From Limnohabitans sp. MMS-10A-178 (GTDB lineage: Bacteria > Pseudomonadota > Gammaproteobacteria > Burkholderiales > Burkholderiaceae_C), in the NCBI RefSeq assembly GCF_003063375.1, contig NZ_NERY01000003.1:124001-188000 (forward strand): 64,000 nucleotides of DNA. Reading direction: 5' to 3'. Below the pieces are notes generated by a model, which did not search any database, was not told where the DNA came from, and saw only the letters and a program-made list of their open reading frames with translations. This document shows, one piece after another, positions 58,591 to 64,000 of the stretch. Both the position numbers and the translations under genes were made by a program. How positions within the stretch are numbered: the stretch's first letter is position 1; every line of letters begins with the position of its first letter.

Positions 58591-58632
58591 TGAGCGATTT
58601 AGGTTGAGTGATTTAGGTTCAGCGTTTTAGGG
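58591..58632. repeat. 14-bp tandem repeat at the MFS/aminotransferase junction
   Basis: Three contiguous units: TGAGCGATTTAGGT, TGAGTGATTTAGGT and a diverged TCAGCGTTTTAGGG. The first two differ at one base. The third contains the minus-strand stop codon of the aminotransferase gene, so the array overlaps its 3' end. Confidence 0.8.
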
Positions 58633-59829
58633 CGTGTGTTCTGCCAAATAAGCAATGGCAGCCGCCATGCCATTGGGTCCGTATGGAATTTTTTGAACTG
58701 TCATGGCAGCCTCAATGCCGGCCAGTGCGCCCAAGATCATGGGTTCATTCATGTCGCCTAGGTGGCCAATGCGAAAGACACGGCCCGCCAAAGGCCCTAA
58801 GCCACCAGCCATAGCAACTTGAAATTTTTCACGGGCCACTACACGCAATGCCTCAGGGTCAATGCCCGCGACAACCTCGATGGCTGTCACTGACGAGGAA
58901 AAGCCATTGGGGTCTTGGCAGTGAAGCTTGATGCTGCCAGCCGTGGCCCAGCAATTGACTGCTGCTCTCACGGCGCCGCCCAGGCGCTGGTGCCTTGCAA
59001 AAACCGCAGGCAAGCCCTCAGCTTTGAGCAGGCCCAAAGAAACCTCCAAACCGGCAAGATGGGCCAAAGGTGGCGTGCCACAAAACTTGGCAGATTGGAT
59101 GTCGGTTTTTCGCTCTAACCAGCTCCAATAGAAGCGGGGTTTGGCATGCGCCTTAGACCAAGCAAATGCTTTGGCATTGACCGCTACAAAGCCAAGGCCA
59201 GGGGGCATCATCAAACCTTTTTGGGAGCTGCCCAGACACACATCTGCACCCAGAGCATCCATGTCAAAGGGAGCGGCTCCCAAAGAGGCCACCACATCCA
59301 CCACATACAGCGCTGGATGACCTGTGCTGTTGATGACTTTGCGAATGGCTTGAAGATCGCTGGTGATGCCACTGGCCGTGTCAGTGTGAACCACCATGAC
59401 GGCCGCAATGTGATGCTGGGTGTCTTCGCGGAGTGCTGCTTCGATGGCCGCAATATCAATTGGCTGACCTTCGGTGTGCGGTGTTCTGATAACGGGTAGT
59501 CCTAAGGCGGTGGTCTGAATGGCCCACTGGTCAGAGAAGTGGCCAGATCCAGCAATCAACAAGCTGTGCTGGTCTGATCCCAAATTGGCTGATGCAGCCT
59601 CCCACACGCCATGGCCGTTGCTGGCGTAAAAGAACACGTCAGAGGCCGGGGAGTTCAGCAAGTCCTTCATGCCTGTTTCGCAGGCTGCAATGAGTGCGGC
59701 AACACGAGGATCGGCCAAATCCGTCATGGGCCTTTGCATGGCATGCATGACTTCATCGGGCACATGCGTGGGGCCTGGGGAGTGCACAAATCGGATGCCA
59801 GGAAGCCTTGGGGTAATGGGTGAACTCAT
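58627..59829 (-). CDS. Class V aminotransferase (serine/alanine-glyoxylate type)
   Basis: 400-aa PLP enzyme like serine-glyoxylate or alanine-glyoxylate aminotransferases. Seen: PGPTHVPDEVMHAM, FFYASNGHGVWEAA, VVDVVASLGAAPFDMDALGADVCLGSSQKGLMMPPGLGFV with the PLP lysine at 204, and GGLGPLAGRVFRIGHLGDM. It would transfer the amino group of Ser or Ala to glyoxylate and could link glyoxylate metabolism to amino acids; the exact donor is undetermined. Divergent from a third MFS gene. Confidence 0.88.
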   Translation of the reverse strand: MSSPITPRLPGIRFVHSPGPTHVPDEVMHAMQRPMTDLADPRVAALIAACETGMKDLLNSPASDVFFYASNGHGVWEAASANLGSDQHSLLIAGSGHFSDQWAIQTTALGLPVIRTPHTEGQPIDIAAIEAALREDTQHHIAAVMVVHTDTASGITSDLQAIRKVINSTGHPALYVVDVVASLGAAPFDMDALGADVCLGSSQKGLMMPPGLGFVAVNAKAFAWSKAHAKPRFYWSWLERKTDIQSAKFCGTPPLAHLAGLEVSLGLLKAEGLPAVFARHQRLGGAVRAAVNCWATAGSIKLHCQDPNGFSSSVTAIEVVAGIDPEALRVVAREKFQVAMAGGLGPLAGRVFRIGHLGDMNEPMILGALAGIEAAMTVQKIPYGPNGMAAAIAYLAEHTP

Positions 59830-60038
59830 GCGATGTGCTTTCTAAATCGGAGACATGATGATTGTAGGCAGTGCATCAATTGACTTGAAGGTCTTCGCGG
59901 CAGACTGTAGAGAAAAATTCAGACACTTTTGAAAAAATACTAAACTAGACCGCAAGCTGTTTGAACTCAGAAAGACATTGCATGCCATCCAACTCTCTAT
60001 CCCGCTCTGTCGCTAACTTTTACCGAGCTTGAAGGCGC

Positions 60039-61217
60039 ATGGAATCCCGCAAAGCTTGGGTGGTTGTCTGGGCAACCTTTGTCTGTTTGGCCGTCATCTT
60101 TGGCGTGTCTTATTCATTTGCAGCATTTTTTGAAAATTTTGCCAAGGAATTCTCTGCGCAAAGAGCCGATGTGTCTTGGATCTTCGGGCTTTGCGGTTTG
60201 GTCTACTTTGTGTTGGGCGCCCTCGGCGGTATGTTGGCCGATCGGTGGGGGCCACGACTAGTTTGCATGGCCGGCATGGGCTTCATGGCCCTTGGCTTGT
60301 TTTTAACCAGCCTGGCCCAAAATTTAACCACCGTGTATTTGAGCTATGGCCTGCTGGTTGGTCTTGGCATTGCCTTTGTGTACACGCCTTCCATTGCTTC
60401 GGTTCAGCCTTGGTTCACCAAGCGTCGTGGCTTGGCCTCTGGTATTGCCAGTTCGGGTGTGGGTGCCGGAACGCTGATATTGCCAGTGCTTGTGAGCTAC
60501 TTGCTCAATGAGGTTGATTGGCGAAGTGCGTTGCAAATGATGTCTGTGGGCGTGCTTTTAATCGGTTTGACGGCGGGCTTTTTATTAGAAAGAGCGCCAT
60601 CGGTGCCAGGTCAGCAAGGCGGCCAACTCTCGGGCTTGAGTTTGCCCGAGGCTTTGAAAACAGCATCTTTCCGTTGGCTTTATGTCGGCACCTTGTTGGG
60701 CGCGCCGGTCATGTTCATCCCATTTGCACACATTTCGGCAGCCGCCAGGGATGCTGGTGTGGCAGATGCACAGGCTGTGGGTTTGGTGGGCTTGATTGGC
60801 ATCGGCAGTTTGGTGGGCCGATTTGCCATCGGTTGGCTAGCCGATCGATTGGGCCGGGTTAAAACACTCATGCTCATGCAATGCCTCATGGGGATGTCTT
60901 ATTTAATATGGGCTGGCGCTGAAGAGTGGTCAATTTTTGCCCTTTTTGCGCTGTGGTTTGGGCTCAGTTATGGCAGCATCGTGTCGCTTCTGCCTGCCAT
61001 CTGCATGGATTTGTTTGGTGGGCGAGCTGTGTCAGCCGTCATTGGCACGCTTTACACCGGCGCCGCCTTGGGCAATTTGCTTGGCCCGGTTTTGGCCGGT
61101 CAAGTGTTTGATGTCACTCAAAGCTATGCACTTGTGATCTGGATCACGCTGGGTATTTCAGCATTGGCTACCTACAGCTGCTGGCGCATCCTGAGGTATC
61201 CCAAACTGTTTGAATGA
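60039..61217 (+). CDS. MFS transporter, oxalate/formate-antiporter-like
   Basis: 392-aa 12-helix MFS permease. It has the loop motif GGMLADRWGPRLV after TM2 and VQPWFTKRRGLASGIASSGVGAGTLILPVLVSYLL, typical of the monocarboxylate/oxalate-formate group, and a second A-like motif GWLADRLGRVKTL. GAAGG precedes the ATG. It diverges from the glyoxylate-type aminotransferase, so a small carboxylate substrate is plausible but unproven. Confidence 0.87.
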   Translation: MESRKAWVVVWATFVCLAVIFGVSYSFAAFFENFAKEFSAQRADVSWIFGLCGLVYFVLGALGGMLADRWGPRLVCMAGMGFMALGLFLTSLAQNLTTVYLSYGLLVGLGIAFVYTPSIASVQPWFTKRRGLASGIASSGVGAGTLILPVLVSYLLNEVDWRSALQMMSVGVLLIGLTAGFLLERAPSVPGQQGGQLSGLSLPEALKTASFRWLYVGTLLGAPVMFIPFAHISAAARDAGVADAQAVGLVGLIGIGSLVGRFAIGWLADRLGRVKTLMLMQCLMGMSYLIWAGAEEWSIFALFALWFGLSYGSIVSLLPAICMDLFGGRAVSAVIGTLYTGAALGNLLGPVLAGQVFDVTQSYALVIWITLGISALATYSCWRILRYPKLFE

Positions 61218-61250
61218 GTTCAAAAGCTTGCTGAGGTTTAGAATAGCGCT

Positions 61251-61314
61251 GGTTAGATAACCTATCGTTAAAAAACAGATGGTTATCAAACTTACTGTTT
61301 ATTAACCTTAGGTT
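61251..61314 (+). promoter_or_regulatory. Nested inverted repeats upstream of the small orphan gene
   Basis: GGTTA-GA-TAACC (61251-61262) is a perfect inverted repeat. A second GGTTA (61281) faces TAACC (61303-61307), and these are interleaved with AAACAG (61273-61278) / CTGTTT (61295-61300). GGTT recurs at 61311. The region is AT-rich and ends 17 bp before the ATG at 61332. The arrangement looks like an operator cluster. Confidence 0.5.
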
Positions 61315-61331
61315 GCTCAACTATATTAAAT

Positions 61332-61715
61332 ATGAACAAGATCATTTTGCGAGCGATTACAGCCTTTTTTAGAACGGATCTCAAAAACAGCGAAGCTCAG
61401 TTGGCCATCCAAGGCAGGGAGATTCAATACCTTGGCAAAGACTATGTGGCACTCGAGACTGAGTCTACTCAAGAGTTGTTGGCGCTTTACCGCTGCATGA
61501 ACCGAGGTGAACTCAAGCGCTTGAAGAGGTGGCCCGCAGATTTAACCAGCAAGATGCCAGATTCCTCAAGGAAAAATGTGGCGGACAATCTTCAAAAGAC
61601 GCCCGCGCTCTTGGAGTTGTCGCCGGTGAAAAAAGACGGAACAGTGCAGAAGTCCAAAAAGTCATCGGGGCGGTCTTCTAAAGCGCCTGCCAATCAAACA
61701 GACCTGTTTGAATAG
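61332..61715 (+). CDS. Hypothetical small basic-tailed protein
   Basis: 127-aa soluble protein that I do not recognise. The first half (MNKIILRAITAFFRTDLKNSEAQLAIQG...) looks like a small alpha/beta module with KDYVALETESTQELLALYRCMNRGELKRLKRWP. The second half is Lys/Ser-rich (VQKSKKSSGRSSKAPANQ) and ends DLFE. Its upstream region is AT-rich with nested inverted repeats, and a bidirectional terminator follows. Codon use is not obviously foreign. Confidence 0.75.
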   Translation: MNKIILRAITAFFRTDLKNSEAQLAIQGREIQYLGKDYVALETESTQELLALYRCMNRGELKRLKRWPADLTSKMPDSSRKNVADNLQKTPALLELSPVKKDGTVQKSKKSSGRSSKAPANQTDLFE

Positions 61716-61723
61716 TGGAAAAG

Positions 61724-61756
61724 AAAAAGCCGCATCCCGAAGGATGCGGCTTTTTT
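61724..61756. terminator. Bidirectional terminator between the orphan gene and icd
   Basis: A 14-bp perfect stem (AAAAAGCCGCATCC / GGATGCGGCTTTTT) on a CGAA loop is followed by Ts. It separates convergent genes and can act both ways. Confidence 0.95.
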
Positions 61757-61775
61757 CGACAGCTAGCTTGCCGAT

Positions 61776-64000
61776 TTATGCCTGTGCAGCATTCAAAATG
61801 GCATTGAAGGTGGCGCTTGGACGCATGACCTTTTGCACCAAGTCTTCTGAAGGCTTGTAGTAGCCACCAATGTCAACTGGCTTACCTTGTACCGCTTTCA
61901 ACTCATCCACAATTTTCTGTTCATTGTCTGTCAATGATTTGGCCAAACCTGCGAACTTAGCCTGCAGTTCTTTGTCTTCGGTTTGTGCTGCCAGTTCCTG
62001 GGCCCAGTACATCGCCAAATAGAACTGACTGCCACGGTTGTCCAGTTCGCCAGTTTTGGAAGATGGGTTTTTGTTGTTGGCCAACAAACTGCCAGTGGCG
62101 GCATCCAATGTTTTAGCCAGAACTTTGGCCTTGCTGTTGCCAGTTTTGATGCCCAAATCTTCGAGGGAAACGGCCAAGGCCAAGAATTCACCCAGTGAGT
62201 CCCAACGCAGGTGATTTTCTTCAACCAATTGTTTGACGTGCTTGGGTGCTGAGCCGCCTGCGCCTGTTTCATACATGCCGCCACCAGCCATAAGTGGCAC
62301 GATGGACAACATTTTGGCGCTGGTACCCAGCTCCATGATGGGGAACAAGTCGGTTAGGTAGTCACGCAGAATATTGCCGGTGACGGAGATGGTGTCCAAA
62401 CCGCGAACCACACGCTCAAGCGTATAACGCATCGCACGAACTTGCGACATGATTTGAATGTCCAAGCCCTTGGTGTCGTGCTCTTTCAAATACTTTTCGA
62501 CTTTTTTGATCATCTCCGCTTCGTGAGGGCGGTAGGGGTCAAGCCAGAAAAGGGTGGTCATGCCAGAGTTGCGTGCACGGGTGACGGCCAACTTGACCCA
62601 GTCGCGAATAGGTGCATCTTTAACTTGGCACATGCGCCAGATATCGCCAGTTTCGACGTTTTGCGACAACAAGACTTCGCCAGTGGCATTGTCCACAATG
62701 TTGGCGACGCCATCTTCTGAAATTTCAAATGTTTTGTCGTGTGAGCCGTACTCTTCTGCCTGTTGCGCCATCAAACCAACGTTGGGCACAGTACCCATGG
62801 TGCGTGGATCGAAGTTGCCATTGGTCTTGCAGAAGTTGATGACTTCTTGGTAGATGCGGGCAAAGGTTGATTCAGGAATAACCGCTTTGGTGTCTTTGGG
62901 TTTGCCGTCTGCGCCCCACATTTTGCCGCCAATGCGAATCATGGCTGGCATGGAGGCATCGACAATTACGTCATTGGGTGCATGTAAGTTGGTAATGCCT
63001 TTGGCGGAGTCCACCATGGCCAAGTCGGGGCGATGCTCGTGGCAAGCATGCAAATCACGGATGATTTCGTCGTGCAAAGAGTGCGGCAAAGACTCAATCT
63101 TTTCATACAGATTGACCATGCCATTGTTGACATTGACACCCAACTCATCAAACAACTTTCCGTGCTTTTTGAATGCCTCTTTGTAGAAAATGCGAACAGC
63201 ATGACCAAACACAATGGGGTGCGAGACCTTCATCATGGTGGCTTTGACGTGCAAAGAGAACATCACACCAGATTTGCGAGCATCTTCCATCTGCTCTTCG
63301 TAAAACTCACAAAGTGCTTTCTTGCTCATGAACATGCTGTCAACGATCTCGCCAGCCTGCAAGGTAACTTTGGGTTTCAAAACCACGGTTTTGCCCGATG
63401 TGGTGGTGAGCTCCATGCGGACCTCACAGGCCTTGTCCATCGTCATGGATTTTTCGCCATGATAAAAGTCGCCATGTTTCATGTGCGCCACGTGAGTGCG
63501 TGAAGCCATGCTCCATTCGCCCATGCTGTGCGGATTTTTTCTGGCGTAGTTCTTCACAGCCAAGGGTGCACGGCGATCGGAGTTGCCTTCACGCAAAACG
63601 GGATTGACAGCGCTACCTAAACATTTGGAGTAGCGAGCGCGGATGGCTTTTTCAGCATCGGTTTTGGGGTCTTCTGGGTAATCGGGAATGTGGTATCCCT
63701 TGGACTGCAGTTCTTTGATGGCACTGACCAACTGGTAGACCGGCGCGCTGATGTTGGGCAGCTTGATGATGTTGGTTTCTGGAAGTAGAGTGCGCTTGCC
63801 CAAGTCTGAGAGGTTGTCGGGTACTTTTTGCTGGGGGGTGAGGTAGTCTGGGAATTCGCCCAAAATGCGACCAGCCACAGAGATGTCACTGGTTTCAACT
63901 TCAATGTCCGCGGGCTGAGTGAAGGTCTGAATGACTGGTAAAAAGGCCGCGGTAGCCAGATATGGCGCTTCGTCGGTCAGGGTATAAATGATTTTGGATT
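61776..64000 (-). CDS. icd: NADP-dependent isocitrate dehydrogenase, monomeric type (5' truncated)
   Basis: Oxidises isocitrate to 2-oxoglutarate in the TCA cycle. This is the large monomeric class: about 741 residues are visible, and translation runs off the right edge at [16 protein letters not shown], so only a few N-terminal residues are missing. The first in-frame ATG inside the window (63878) is internal, not the start. Recognisable stretches include [32 protein letters not shown] and [21 protein letters not shown]. It competes with AceA for isocitrate. Confidence 0.96.
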   Translation of the reverse strand, partial: SKIIYTLTDEAPYLATAAFLPVIQTFTQPADIEVETSDISVAGRILGEFPDYLTPQQKVPDNLSDLGKRTLLPETNIIKLPNISAPVYQLVSAIKELQSKGYHIPDYPEDPKTDAEKAIRARYSKCLGSAVNPVLREGNSDRRAPLAVKNYARKNPHSMGEWSMASRTHVAHMKHGDFYHGEKSMTMDKACEVRMELTTTSGKTVVLKPKVTLQAGEIVDSMFMSKKALCEFYEEQMEDARKSGVMFSLHVKATMMKVSHPIVFGHAVRIFYKEAFKKHGKLFDELGVNVNNGMVNLYEKIESLPHSLHDEIIRDLHACHEHRPDLAMVDSAKGITNLHAPNDVIVDASMPAMIRIGGKMWGADGKPKDTKAVIPESTFARIYQEVINFCKTNGNFDPRTMGTVPNVGLMAQQAEEYGSHDKTFEISEDGVANIVDNATGEVLLSQNVETGDIWRMCQVKDAPIRDWVKLAVTRARNSGMTTLFWLDPYRPHEAEMIKKVEKYLKEHDTKGLDIQIMSQVRAMRYTLERVVRGLDTISVTGNILRDYLTDLFPIMELGTSAKMLSIVPLMAGGGMYETGAGGSAPKHVKQLVEENHLRWDSLGEFLALAVSLEDLGIKTGNSKAKVLAKTLDAATGSLLANNKNPSSKTGELDNRGSQFYLAMYWAQELAAQTEDKELQAKFAGLAKSLTDNEQKIVDELKAVQGKPVDIGGYYKPSEDLVQKVMRPSATFNAILNAAQA

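Noticed and set aside
63756..63878. Start of icd at the ATG at 63878
   Set aside because: Conserved icd coding sequence continues past it to the window edge ([11 protein letters not shown]), so this Met is internal and the gene is truncated by the window.

Overview
The window reads as one contiguous, densely coded stretch of a betaproteobacterial chromosome, most likely Burkholderiales and probably Comamonadaceae (a freshwater Limnohabitans/Rhodoferax-type organism). This is inferred from the gene order (ftsH-folP-glmM; rpsF-priB-rpsR-rplI; pheST-ihfA-merR-tRNA-Pro; hemF-nadD-rsfS-rlmH-maf), from PriB, from a Bug/TctC-type periplasmic binding protein, from a monomeric NADP isocitrate dehydrogenase and from an H1-tailed SWIB protein. 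No rRNA, insertion sequence, prophage or CRISPR array was seen. Both edges cut a gene: ftsH on the left and icd on the right.

Layout. 1-3.7 kb: ftsH (partial), folP, glmM. 3.7-9.2 kb: ppsR diverging from ppsA, with a sodium:solute symporter coupled to ppsA. 9.2-12.3 kb: the S6/PriB/S18/L9 operon, then dnaB behind two DnaA boxes. 12.4-15.2 kb: minus-strand PIN-PhoH ATPase, peroxiredoxin and a DUF498/Mth938 protein. 15.3-21.3 kb: alaA-hom-thrC-moeA-moaD-moaE. 21.3-26.9 kb: a hypothetical protein, clpB behind a textbook sigma-32 promoter, a ThDP enzyme and the SWIB/H1-like protein. 27-36.7 kb: aceA behind an AT-rich region with four palindromes, then thrS-infC-rpmI-rplT-pheS-pheT-ihfA-merR and tRNA-Pro(GGG). 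36.8-41.6 kb: csp, clpS-clpA, HerA/YjgR-like ATPase. 41.7-49.3 kb: yebC-purD-acyltransferase-hemF-nadD-rsfS-rlmH-maf, then a TrhO-glutathione-S-transferase fusion. 49.3-55.9 kb: an accessory minus-strand operon (Bug binding protein, gluconokinase, idnO, idnD, VOC protein, Baeyer-Villiger-type monooxygenase, alpha/beta hydrolase). 56-61.7 kb: three MFS transporters, a class V aminotransferase and a small orphan gene. 61.8-64 kb: icd.

How the genes fit together. Most of the window is housekeeping: translation, replication, proteostasis, amino-acid and cofactor synthesis. A second theme is growth on C2/C3 acids: isocitrate lyase, isocitrate dehydrogenase at the same branch point, PEP synthase with its regulatory kinase/phosphorylase, and an acetate-permease-like symporter. 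The most unusual part is the 49.3-55.9 kb operon. It joins an idonate/5-ketogluconate/gluconate route to a Baeyer-Villiger monooxygenase plus a serine hydrolase, a pairing normally seen in ketone breakdown. Other points of note are an EF-hand and coiled coil inside the symporter, H1-like basic tails on two unrelated proteins, short tandem repeats at two convergent gene junctions, an AUC-initiated infC and several leader hairpins.
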